Positions 1 to 5,227 of a DNA stretch of 5,498 nt are shown piece by piece. Source of the stretch: an uncultured Planctomycetaceae bacterium (GTDB lineage Bacteria; Planctomycetota; Planctomycetia; Planctomycetales; Planctomycetaceae); assembly GCA_937975745.1 (NCBI GenBank), contig CALJUK010000074.1, positions 1 through 5,498 of the forward strand. The letters are read 5' to 3'. Made by a program: the position numbers and the translations under genes. Positions within the stretch are counted from its first letter, which is position 1. Each line of letters begins with the position of its first letter. The notes beneath the pieces are model-generated. The model had not been told where the DNA came from and made no database searches. It saw nothing but the letters and a program-made list of their open reading frames with translations.

Positions 1-280
1 GGCTGAGGTCCGGATGGGCCTTAATTTCTTTCAGGACTTCACGCCCGTCTTTTTTGGGAAGTCCCAAATCGAGGAGCACGAGATCGGGACGTGGAGCCCG
101 GGCAAACTTGCCGTTGCGGTGCAAAAACTCCAACGCGTCGATTCCGTCGGAAAGCCAGGTGAGCCGATGTTGGACCTGTCCCTTCTTCAACGCACTCATC
201 GTAATCCGCGCGAACATGAGACTGTCTTCGACCAACAGGATTTCCATCGGTCGGCCAATTGTTTCGGTATGCATTGTCAT
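1..280 (-). CDS. Single-domain response regulator (CheY/Rcp1-like receiver), C-terminus cut off by window edge
   Basis: A cytoplasmic phosphorelay receiver: in this family a partner histidine kinase transfers phosphate to an aspartate. The 93 visible residues show the receiver fold start: ILLVEDS at 14-20 with the acidic pair E18/D19, the SDGIDALEFL helix at 44-53, and the phosphoacceptor D71 in DLVLLDLGLPKKDG (66-79). The FLHRNGKFARAPRPDLVLLD spacing resembles Rcp1-type stand-alone receivers rather than DNA-binding regulators, but the C-terminus is missing, so an attached output domain cannot be excluded. I chose the ATG at 278-280. A second ATG at 272-274 is two codons in, and a purine-rich GAGGAACGAGGA just upstream could serve either. 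Methionine 12 (MEILLVED) is the other family-like start but lacks a clear ribosome site. No kinase gene is visible beside it. Confidence 0.9.
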   Translation of the reverse strand, partial: MTMHTETIGRPMEILLVEDSLMFARITMSALKKGQVQHRLTWLSDGIDALEFLHRNGKFARAPRPDLVLLDLGLPKKDGREVLKEIKAHPDLS

Positions 281-754
281 TCCTCGTTCCTCGAGGCCAC
301 AAACCGCAGGAGTATCGCTGGCTGTCGCACCCTCTCTCGTTGTCGCACCACAATTCGCCGCGTCTTGACAATGCTCGAACCTGACGGGCGATCGTAACGT
401 TGCTCTCCAAGAATGACTCTGCCGCCGCATTCGAAAACGACGAGCGGCCTTGATTACGAAGAACCCCCGTCAGCGTGATGCCATGGGTCGCCATCATCAT
501 TCACAGAGACGCCTGCCCTTTGTGGATCGCGATTTCGATCACGCGCAGGACAGAGAATCCAACACGCATTGTTTCCGAATTGGACGGGCTTGTGAAGTAC
601 AATCCGTGGGCACGATTCCGCAGACGAAATTTTTTGAAGAATTCCGTCGGCACGTGCGCTGTGAAACGACTGTCACCGCAAATTCGTCAAATCTCGCCAT
701 CGCACGTCAACAACGGCCGTTGGAAATTGGACCGGTCAGCAGTCCGCCAGGCAA
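281..754. other. Gap without a defensible gene
   Basis: This stretch separates the response regulator from the small basic protein gene, both on the minus strand. Long open frames here have protein-unlike composition and were rejected. One small minus-strand frame is worth recording. It runs from a GTG at 651-653 to a TGA at 501-503 (50 residues) and contains FFKKFRLRNRAHGLYFTSP and ending VLRVIEIAIHKGQASL. It has reasonable amino-acid composition but no ribosome site at the GTG. An inner ATG at 567-569 has only a weak GGA upstream. A minus-strand RNA hairpin could form between 640-648 and 623-631 (nine pairs, one G-U), but no U-tract follows, so I do not call a terminator. Confidence 0.4.
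323..348. repeat. Direct repeat TGTCGCAC, two copies 18 bp apart
   Basis: TGTCGCAC occurs at 323-330 and 341-348, separated by a pyrimidine-rich 10-nt spacer. The copies lie about 45-70 bp upstream of the response regulator start. The spacing is somewhat less than two helical turns. They could be a regulator binding site, but an octamer pair can also arise by chance. Confidence 0.3.
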
Positions 755-1102
755 TCATACGGGCTGTTGCTCAGCTGGCCAATTCTCGAACGGCAGCCCC
801 TCGGTTGGCAGACTCTCTGCAGCGGGGAATCGTTCCCTCAGAAAAAGTCGCTCCCACCAATAGGCCCGCCGTAGACAGGGGGTGTCCGCATCCAGAACGT
901 GCTGCTTGCCGCGCCGAGTGACGACGACAATCTGTGCGTGGTTCTGCGTCTCCGTGACGACCCAGTATTTATCGACGTGATAACAGTATGTGTCCCCCTG
1001 CGCGTGGGGGTGAATACCCCGCGCCCGCGGTCCGGGCCGAAGTCCCTGCTTGGTCTTCCGAAAGACCACAAGATCACCACGTCGAAATGCGGTCGCTTTC
1101 AT
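755..1102 (-). CDS. Small basic protein of unknown function, conserved-looking, planctomycete type
   Basis: A 115-residue soluble protein with no signal peptide or membrane segment. I do not know its function. The N-terminal half reads like a small SH3/KOW-type beta barrel: FRRGDLVVFRKTK (6-18), RPGPRA (22-27), YHVDKYWVVTE (41-51) and IVVVTRRGKQHVL (58-70). It is followed by the tryptophan/arginine-rich segment LRRAYWWERLFLRERFP (77-93). The tail from about 94 is less ordered. The patterning (GD then hydrophobics, alternating strands, basic turns) supports a real protein, and I recall similar short hypothetical proteins in Planctomycetes, which is memory rather than a search. The ATG at 1100-1102 has an AGGA (1109-1112 on the opposite strand) six bases upstream. 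A long structured leader and a promoter-like pair lie upstream. RNA or nucleic-acid binding is a guess from the basic barrel-like pattern. Confidence 0.75.
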   Translation of the reverse strand: MKATAFRRGDLVVFRKTKQGLRPGPRARGIHPHAQGDTYCYHVDKYWVVTETQNHAQIVVVTRRGKQHVLDADTPCLRRAYWWERLFLRERFPAAESLPTEGLPFENWPAEQQPV

Positions 1103-1170
1103 GATTCATCCTGCCGTTCAGGTGTCCTTACCCAGATTCTAGCTCACACCGCTCTTCCGTGAGGGGCCCA

Positions 1171-1238
1171 CCCCCCACCGAGTTTGCGTCGGGGGGAGGA
1201 CCAGGTGGCATTCCAAGTGGCTGTCGCTGGACCACTTG
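1171..1238 (-). promoter_or_regulatory. Structured 5' leader with two hairpins ahead of the small basic protein gene
   Basis: If transcription starts near 1245, the leader is about 143 nt and carries two inverted repeats. The first pairs CAAGTGG (1214-1220) with CCACTTG (1232-1238), seven perfect pairs with an 11-nt loop. The second is very GC-rich: 1173-1181 pairs with 1189-1196, built from a run of six C and a run of six G, with one bulged base and a 7-nt loop. No U-tract follows either hairpin, so neither is a standard intrinsic terminator. They may be a regulatory leader, or the second may be a weak stop for transcripts arriving from panD. Confidence 0.4.
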
Positions 1239-1251
1239 AGACTCGTCGTTA

Positions 1252-1280
1252 ATTGTACGTGACGATCGGTCCAGTGTCAG
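1252..1280 (-). promoter_or_regulatory. Promoter-like pair CTGACA-17-TACAAT
   Basis: Read on the minus strand, CTGACA (1275-1280) and TACAAT (1252-1257) are each five of six matches to the sigma-70 consensus with an exact 17-nt spacer. The predicted start near 1245 would give the small basic protein gene its own transcript. This is the best-matching promoter pair in the window. It is pattern evidence only, and planctomycete promoters are not well defined. Confidence 0.5.
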
Positions 1281-1547
1281 CGCTGATACGCCGGACGAGG
1301 CAGAATGGCGAAATTGTCGTGTGTCGGTGATGCCGACCACGTGTTTGACGGTGCCCGGAAGCGAAAACTGGAAGCGAGAACCGGGCTGGAGCCGTCAGCG
1401 GACAACGGCCGTCGCCGTCCGGTTTCGGCAACCTGACAGGAGGATACCGATGGGACGCAGAACGGCTTCCTCCCGCGGTAGCCGTCCCGGTCGCAACGAA
1501 GGGGAACGGTCTCAACACGGCCCCAGTTCATGTGGGGAACCGGACAG

Positions 1548-1931
1548 TTAGCATTCCGGAACAGCCGTCGCCGTGGCCGGGGCCTCGACGATGCGGTTCG
1601 ACTCGTCGACCTTGATTAACTTCGGCGCGTGGCGGTCGACTTCCGCCGCGTCGTATTCGGCGTAGGACGCGATAATCACCACGTCGCCCGGCTGAACCAA
1701 GTGGGCCGCTGCCCCGTTGATACAGATGACACCCGAGTCGGGCGTGCCAGCGATGGCGTATGTCGTTAGCCGCGAGCCGGATGTGACGTCGTAAATCTGG
1801 ACCTGCTCGAACTCCACAATGTCGGCGGCGCCCATCACTCCCGAATCGATGGTGACGCTCCCCTCATAGTGGAGTTGGGCTTCGGTTACCGTGGCTCGGT
1901 GAATTTTCGATTTCAGCAGGATACGTTTCAT
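1548..1931 (-). CDS. panD: Aspartate 1-decarboxylase proenzyme (PanD)
   Basis: Decarboxylates L-aspartate to beta-alanine, the precursor that joins pantoate in pantothenate and coenzyme A synthesis; cytoplasmic tetramer. The 127 residues match the family's usual length of about 126. The self-cleavage site HYEGS places the serine at position 25, exactly where family members cleave between G24 and S25 to make the pyruvoyl cofactor. Other family residues are in place: K9 in the KSKIHRATVT start, R54 and Y58 in SRLTTYAIA, and NGAAAH (72-77) followed by GDVVIIASY. I chose the ATG at 1929-1931 because MKRILLKSKIHRA is the family N-terminus. The open frame continues 36 codons upstream with unlike sequence. 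No good ribosome site precedes this ATG. It lies 161 nt after the second methyltransferase on the same strand and may share its transcript or use its own promoter. Confidence 0.97.
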   Translation of the reverse strand: MKRILLKSKIHRATVTEAQLHYEGSVTIDSGVMGAADIVEFEQVQIYDVTSGSRLTTYAIAGTPDSGVICINGAAAHLVQPGDVVIIASYAEYDAAEVDRHAPKLIKVDESNRIVEAPATATAVPEC

Positions 1932-1968
1932 GGGCTCGACAGGCTGAAAGAGTTGCAATTCCGATTGT

Positions 1969-1997
1969 ATTGTCGCGGTCTGCGGCGTGTATTTCAA
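1969..1997 (-). promoter_or_regulatory. Candidate panD promoter TTGAAA-17-GACAAT
   Basis: On the minus strand, TTGAAA (1992-1997) is five of six and GACAAT (1969-1974) four of six against the sigma-70 consensus, with a 17-nt spacer. An overlapping TACAAT (1964-1969) is a better hexamer but sits 22 nt from the same upstream box. The start would fall about 30 nt before the panD ATG, leaving a short leader. Confidence 0.4.
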
Positions 1998-2092
1998 CCG
2001 ACTGGCGTTTCCGGAAGGGCTTGTGTCATGACGCGGCAACCAAAGCCGGGGTTGTTCGCAGGTCGGTATGGTTCTGCAACGGGCAGGCGGAT

Positions 2093-2863
2093 TCAGGCCA
2101 GGGGAGGCGACAATGCCGCGATCAGGATTCCCGTGGCGACCGAGACGTTGAGCGAATCCACCGGTCCCCGCTGTGTGATGCGGCAGATTTCATCGCATTT
2201 GGACTGTGTCAGCCGCCTTAGTCCCTTTTCTTCGTTTCCGACAACCATCAACCAGGGACGTCCACGATCGATCTGACTGACGTCGGTTGTCGCGTGTTCC
2301 GACGTTCCCAAGACCCAAATTCCGGCTTCTTTAGCGACATCCAACGCCCGGCTGAGGTTCGTCTGGAGCGAGAATGGGACACCGTCGACACCGCCCGAGG
2401 CGACGTCGTAGACAGTGGAGTTGAGCGGTGCCGAGGCGTCTTTCGTCAGCACAATTCCGGCGACACCCAGAAACGCCGCTGTTCGGAAGATGGCCCCCAC
2501 ATTGTGTGGATCCTGCAACTGGTCCAATGCCAGCCACAGTCCCTCGCCAGCAGAATGGCTTTCGCGTCGTTTAAACAGCGTGGCGAGGTCGACTCCAGAG
2601 TGCTCTCGGACGACGGCCTCGCCCCCGCCTGATCGGCCACCCGCATCGGGCGACTTGCGTTGCCGCTGGCGTGACCCTCCCCCCGTCGGCCTGCCCGTCG
2701 AGCCTCCAAACGCAACGCGGATACCATGCGCCTGCGACTGGGCGACGACATCTCCCCAGGCACCGTGCGGCCGGGCACCCAGAATTCGAATCTCCAGGAC
2801 ATCCTGTGGACGATGTTGAAAAACAGCCATCACACTGTGCGGATTACGCAGTTGCAGGCTCAT
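2093..2863 (-). CDS. SpoU-family RNA 2'-O-methyltransferase (TrmH/RlmB type), downstream paralog
   Basis: A 256-residue cytoplasmic SPOUT methyltransferase expected to transfer a methyl group from S-adenosylmethionine to a ribose 2'-hydroxyl in rRNA or tRNA. The trefoil-knot domain is complete. Motif 1 is LDQLQDPHNVGAIFRTA (113-129) with N121 and catalytic-type R127. Motif 2 is LMVVGNEEKGL (205-215). Motif 3 is ITQRGPVDSLNVSVA (229-243). The N-terminal part (LRNPHSVMAVFQHRP, 5-19) resembles the RNA-binding domain of RlmB. It is joined to the knot by a glycine/arginine/serine-rich low-complexity segment (about 53-83). It follows the other SpoU gene by 34 nt, so the two are probably co-transcribed. 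The start at 2861-2863 has only a weak GGAT upstream. The exact target base is uncertain, so no symbol is given. Confidence 0.92.
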   Translation of the reverse strand: MSLQLRNPHSVMAVFQHRPQDVLEIRILGARPHGAWGDVVAQSQAHGIRVAFGGSTGRPTGGGSRQRQRKSPDAGGRSGGGEAVVREHSGVDLATLFKRRESHSAGEGLWLALDQLQDPHNVGAIFRTAAFLGVAGIVLTKDASAPLNSTVYDVASGGVDGVPFSLQTNLSRALDVAKEAGIWVLGTSEHATTDVSQIDRGRPWLMVVGNEEKGLRRLTQSKCDEICRITQRGPVDSLNVSVATGILIAALSPPLA

Positions 2864-2897
2864 TCGTATTGATCCGAGTGGATAGGAAAGAGGCTGG

Positions 2898-3698
2898 TTA
2901 TCGGCCAGTTTGCTGTTGGCGACTGATTTCGTAGAGCACGATTCCGGCCGCCACCGCAGCGTTCAGCGATTCGAGTCGGCCCCGCTTGGGGATCGCCAGA
3001 AAACCATCGCACTGTTCCCGCAATTCGGGCGACATCCCGGCACCTTCGCTTCCAATGACGACGACCAAGCGGCTGGACAAATCGGCCGACCAGATCGGCC
3101 CCGCTGCATGCTGGTCGGTCCCCACCACCTGGAAGCCGGCGTCTCGACAGCGAGAGACCGCCTCTGCAAGATCGGCTGTCCGGGCAATGTCGACGTGATT
3201 GATAGCGCCGGAAGAACTCCGAACGACTTGGCTGTTCACTTCTGCCTGGCTTTTCTCCCCGACGACAAACCGCCGGAAGCCGAGGAATTCACCCGAACGA
3301 ATGATGGCACCCAAGTTGAACGGATCCTGGATTCGGTCGAGGACCAAGATGACATGATTGGCGGCCGAATCCGTCGACTGAAGTTTCGAAATATCGAACC
3401 TGGAATAGGGGAACGGGGGCATTTGTGCGGCGTAGCCCTGATGGTCGCCAGCACCGCAGAGTTGACCGACACGTTGTGACGACTCGCGATGGACCAGAAC
3501 GCCCGCACGACCGGCCAGCGTCTCGACCTCCTGCGTGTCTCGAGCGGAGAGTTGGTCGGAAATGTGGAGTTCTCGAATCGGCCAACGGCCGCTTCGCAGC
3601 GTTTCGATGATGGCGTGTCGGCCCCAAATCCAGCAACGCTGATGGTTGCCCATCCGTTTCCTGGAGCGAGATTTCGATCGCTTCCGACCTTCAACCAT
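2898..3698 (-). CDS. rlmB: SpoU-family 23S rRNA 2'-O-methyltransferase, RlmB-like
   Basis: A 266-residue SPOUT methyltransferase, probably methylating the ribose of a peptidyl-transferase-loop guanosine of 23S rRNA as RlmB does. The N-terminal RNA-binding domain carries the family hallmark WGRHAIIETL (25-34) and HQGYAAQ (86-92). The knot domain has motif 1 DRIQDPFNLGAIIRSGEFLG (121-140) with N128 and R134, motif 2 VVVIGSEGAGM (212-222), and motif 3 IPKRGRLESLNAAVAAGIVL (236-255). The first 15 residues are almost all basic or serine, unlike the family core. An inner ATG at 3651-3653 (residue 16) has AGGA five bases upstream and would give 251 residues, close to the usual length, so it may be the real start. 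It is first in the minus-strand run and divergent from rpsD. RlmB is the likeliest name; a related tRNA or 16S target is possible. Confidence 0.9.
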   Translation of the reverse strand: MVEGRKRSKSRSRKRMGNHQRCWIWGRHAIIETLRSGRWPIRELHISDQLSARDTQEVETLAGRAGVLVHRESSQRVGQLCGAGDHQGYAAQMPPFPYSRFDISKLQSTDSAANHVILVLDRIQDPFNLGAIIRSGEFLGFRRFVVGEKSQAEVNSQVVRSSSGAINHVDIARTADLAEAVSRCRDAGFQVVGTDQHAAGPIWSADLSSRLVVVIGSEGAGMSPELREQCDGFLAIPKRGRLESLNAAVAAGIVLYEISRQQQTGR

Positions 3699-4044
3699 TC
3701 CGACCGCCCTGGATCCTGACCTTGATCACTTCCCGCGAACCAATCCCGACCTCGTGGGACGCCAGAGAATCCTCGCTTGCATTCCGGGGTAAGGACGCCC
3801 GGCATTGTGGTCGACTCACTCCGTCGGAACAAGCACGCGGCCGACAGTGATGGGAGAAAAGTTGTCCCCGACTGGTCGGGATGGCAACGGCGTGTGCGGA
3901 ATTCGCCCCCAAGGCCCTGCCAAGACCGGTTTGGCCCCGTTCGCCCTCGAAGCGGAGAATTGCCTGGACGGCTCGAATACGAGTGTCAGGGAGGCCGTTA
4001 CGGGACCATTTCTGCCAGATTCTGTACAACGTCGGCCGCCAGAG

Positions 4045-4073
4045 TTGACTGTATCTGAGTGACTTGCGATAAG
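4045..4073 (+). promoter_or_regulatory. Candidate rpsD promoter TTGACT-17-GATAAG
   Basis: TTGACT (4045-4050) is five of six and GATAAG (4068-4073) four of six against the sigma-70 consensus, with a 17-nt spacer. A second, overlapping pair with the same spacing, TTGCGA (4064-4069) and TAGACT (4087-4092), matches slightly less well. Either would give rpsD a leader of roughly 50-70 nt. Confidence 0.4.
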
Positions 4074-4137
4074 AAGCCTTCACGGATAGACTACACGGCT
4101 CGTTTTTCGATCACTGCCATGGGAGCATGCCGGCTTC

Positions 4138-4142
4138 AGGAG
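4138..4142 (+). promoter_or_regulatory. Ribosome binding site AGGAG of rpsD
   Basis: AGGAG lies eight bases before the GTG at 4151. It supports the GTG as the true start, since the protein then begins with the S4 signature GRYTGPKGR directly after the initiator. Confidence 0.75.
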
Positions 4143-4150
4143 ACGACTGA

Positions 4151-4759
4151 GTGGGACGGTACACGGGGCCGAAAGGCCGAATCAACCGACGGTTAGGTGC
4201 ACTGGTTTTTGAAAGCGCTGGCGCAGCTCGGGCTTTGGAGAAACGTCCGAATCCCCCGGGGATGGCTGGACGCCGACGGAAGCTCTCGAACTACGGTCTG
4301 GCTTTGATCGAAAAGCAGAAGATCAAATACTACTACGGCTTGCGCGAACGGCAGCTGCGGCTGTACTTCGACCGGGCACGCCGTATGAAGGGCAATACCG
4401 GCCAGCTGTTGCTGGTTCTGTGTGAAACCCGTCTGGACAATGTTGTCCGACGCGCCGGTTTCACCATGACACGGCCACAAGCTCGCCAGGGAATTGCCCA
4501 TTCCCATTTCCGCTTGAACGGTGTCACGGTCAACAAACCGTCGATTCGCGTGAAGGCTGGGGATGTGATTACCGTCCGTAATCGCCCGAATTTGCGGAAG
4601 TATTATTCCGAGTTGGCGTCCGCCTCGACCAGTCAGTCTTGCGATTGGCTCAGCTTCGACAAAGGCGAACTGGAATGTACCGTGACGCACGCTCCGGGAA
4701 TCGAAGATGTCAGCCTGCCGGTGGACGTTGGTCAGGTTGTCGCGTTGATTTCTCGCTAG
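4151..4759 (+). CDS. rpsD: 30S ribosomal protein S4
   Basis: A primary 16S rRNA-binding protein that nucleates 30S assembly; in several bacteria it also represses its own operon. The 202 residues are of normal length. The N-terminal S4 domain (about 1-92) shows GRYTGPKGRINRRLG (2-16), the PPGMAGRRRKLSNYGLALIEKQKIKYYYGL region (35-64), and LRLYFDRA (69-76). The S4 RNA-binding fold (about 93-150) has TRLDNVVRRAGF (93-104), TRPQARQGIAHSHFRLNG (107-124) and VNKPSIRVKAGDVITVR (127-143). The zinc-ligand cysteines near the N-terminus in C+ S4 proteins are absent, so this is the C- form. Translation starts at GTG with AGGAG upstream. The usual alpha-operon neighbours (rpsM, rpsK, rpoA, rplQ) are not adjacent; the gene appears to be a single-gene unit ended by a strong terminator. 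Confidence 0.98.
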   Translation: MGRYTGPKGRINRRLGALVFESAGAARALEKRPNPPGMAGRRRKLSNYGLALIEKQKIKYYYGLRERQLRLYFDRARRMKGNTGQLLLVLCETRLDNVVRRAGFTMTRPQARQGIAHSHFRLNGVTVNKPSIRVKAGDVITVRNRPNLRKYYSELASASTSQSCDWLSFDKGELECTVTHAPGIEDVSLPVDVGQVVALISR

Positions 4760-4932
4760 AGTCAGTTTCAAGACCGATTGGTGGTGCATTTTCGGCCCAT
4801 GCTGTCCGGGGGACGAGAAGGCAGACAGAGGTCTTGGAACCGTTTCGAGCCAGAACGCGAGCCGGCTTCATGGATACAATCGGCGTGACCCGACCTTCAG
4901 GGGGCGTACTCACACGAAAATATTAAAGCAAC

Positions 4933-4970
4933 AACGCTTTCCGGGCTCCCATCCGGAAGGCGTTTTTCGT
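4933..4970 (+). terminator. Intrinsic terminator downstream of rpsD
   Basis: The arm 4933-4944 (AACGCTTTCCGG) pairs with 4953-4964 (CCGGAAGGCGTT), 12 pairs including one G-U, around an 8-nt loop. A T-tract (TTTTTCGTTT) follows at the base of the stem. It lies about 175 nt past the rpsD stop and would end the rpsD transcript, insulating the kinase gene. On the minus strand the following bases are poorer in T, so it acts mainly rightward. Confidence 0.88.
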
Positions 4971-5045
4971 TTGAAGAGCGTCCGGGAAATCGTTTTCACC
5001 GGATGTCTCTTCGGGCCAAATCGTCTCCATCGGAGATGGAAAGGG

Positions 5046-5074
5046 TTGCCCGCTGTCCAGGCGATGAGTCTAAT
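5046..5074 (+). promoter_or_regulatory. Promoter-like pair TTGCCC-17-TCTAAT
   Basis: TTGCCC (5046-5051) is four of six and TCTAAT (5069-5074) five of six against the sigma-70 consensus, with a 17-nt spacer. It lies downstream of the rpsD terminator and about 150 nt ahead of the kinase coding start, so the kinase would have its own transcript with a moderately long leader. Confidence 0.4.
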
Positions 5075-5227
5075 CAACAGGCACCGCCCGACTGACCGAA
5101 CATCTGGCGGCCCACCAACGATGCCCGCGTTTTGAGGGCCAGCGTTCGTACCACGAGACGCAAAAACGGGCGCACTGGGAAAACCACTTCGGGCCAACGA
5201 AGCCGAGGAAATGGGAAAGCCACACCG

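Larger units (their letters stand above)
1103..1547. other. Gap between panD and the small basic protein gene
   Basis: It holds the leader and promoter of the minus-strand gene in its left half. The right half has no recognisable gene. On the plus strand there are two small consecutive frames. The first is an ATG at 1305 with 43 codons ending at 1436, preceded by GAGG. The second is an ATG at 1450 with 33 codons ending at 1551, preceded by a perfect AGGAGG (1438-1443) at six bases. The second is a low-complexity S/R/G-rich peptide and runs a few bases into the 3' end of panD. I cannot support either as a protein gene. No clear panD terminator was found. Confidence 0.4.
3699..4150. other. Divergent spacer between rlmB-like gene and rpsD
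   Basis: A 452-bp region from which both strands are transcribed outward. The right end holds the rpsD promoter candidates and ribosome site. For the minus-strand gene only a poor hexamer pair was seen (TTGTTC-17-CACAAT, about 3804-3832). A minus-strand frame (GTG at 4081-4083, 130 codons, stop at 3691-3693) overlaps the start of the rlmB-like gene by 8 nt, an arrangement seen in coupled genes. Its sequence is arginine/serine-rich with no family I recognise, and I do not call it a gene. Plus-strand frames in the same stretch are equally open, which argues that the openness simply reflects GC content. Confidence 0.45.
4760..5227. other. Gap between rpsD and the kinase gene
   Basis: It contains the rpsD 3' untranslated stretch of about 175 nt, the terminator, and the kinase promoter candidate. 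No protein gene is supported. An 18-codon frame (ATG at 4871, TAA at 4923-4925) ends just before the terminator but has no ribosome site. A small perfect inverted repeat, TCCATC with GATGGA around GGA, lies at about 5024-5040. Longer frames on either strand have no recognisable content. Confidence 0.45.

Noticed and set aside
39..500. 153-codon minus-strand open frame across the response regulator start
   Set aside because: It is in a different frame from the clear receiver-domain protein at 1-280, and its translation is compositionally odd with no motif.
623..648. Hairpin with a neighbouring T6 run as a terminator for the 755-1102 gene
   Set aside because: The T run is in the loop on the plus strand, and on the minus strand no U-tract follows the stem.
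475..921. 148-codon plus-strand open frame
   Set aside because: It runs antisense into the small basic protein gene, has no ribosome site and shows no family pattern.
1380..1500. Possible tRNA or other structured RNA, suggested by a translated RTGLEP string like those produced by antisense tRNA genes
   Set aside because: The reverse complement has no TTCGAAT/TTCAAAT T-loop and no acceptor stem; no cloverleaf could be drawn.
1249..1531. Two overlapping minus-strand open frames in the panD downstream gap
   Set aside because: Translations are P/R/S-rich, have no recognisable motif, and one ends inside the promoter-like element; they look like GC-driven open frames.
3866..3880. Short hairpin CCCGA-CTGG-TCGGG as a terminator
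   Set aside because: The stem is only five pairs and the nearest T-run on the minus strand is several bases away; it does not fit an intrinsic terminator.
3691..4083. 130-codon minus-strand frame overlapping the rlmB-like start by 8 nt
   Set aside because: The overlap is suggestive, but the sequence has no known motif, uses a GTG with no ribosome site, and would place the rpsD promoter region inside a gene.
4760..4932. SRP RNA, 6S or tmRNA in the stretch before the terminator
   Set aside because: None of their hallmark sequences (GGAAGGAAGCAGCC-type apical loop, tmRNA tag ending LAA, tRNA-like ends) is present.
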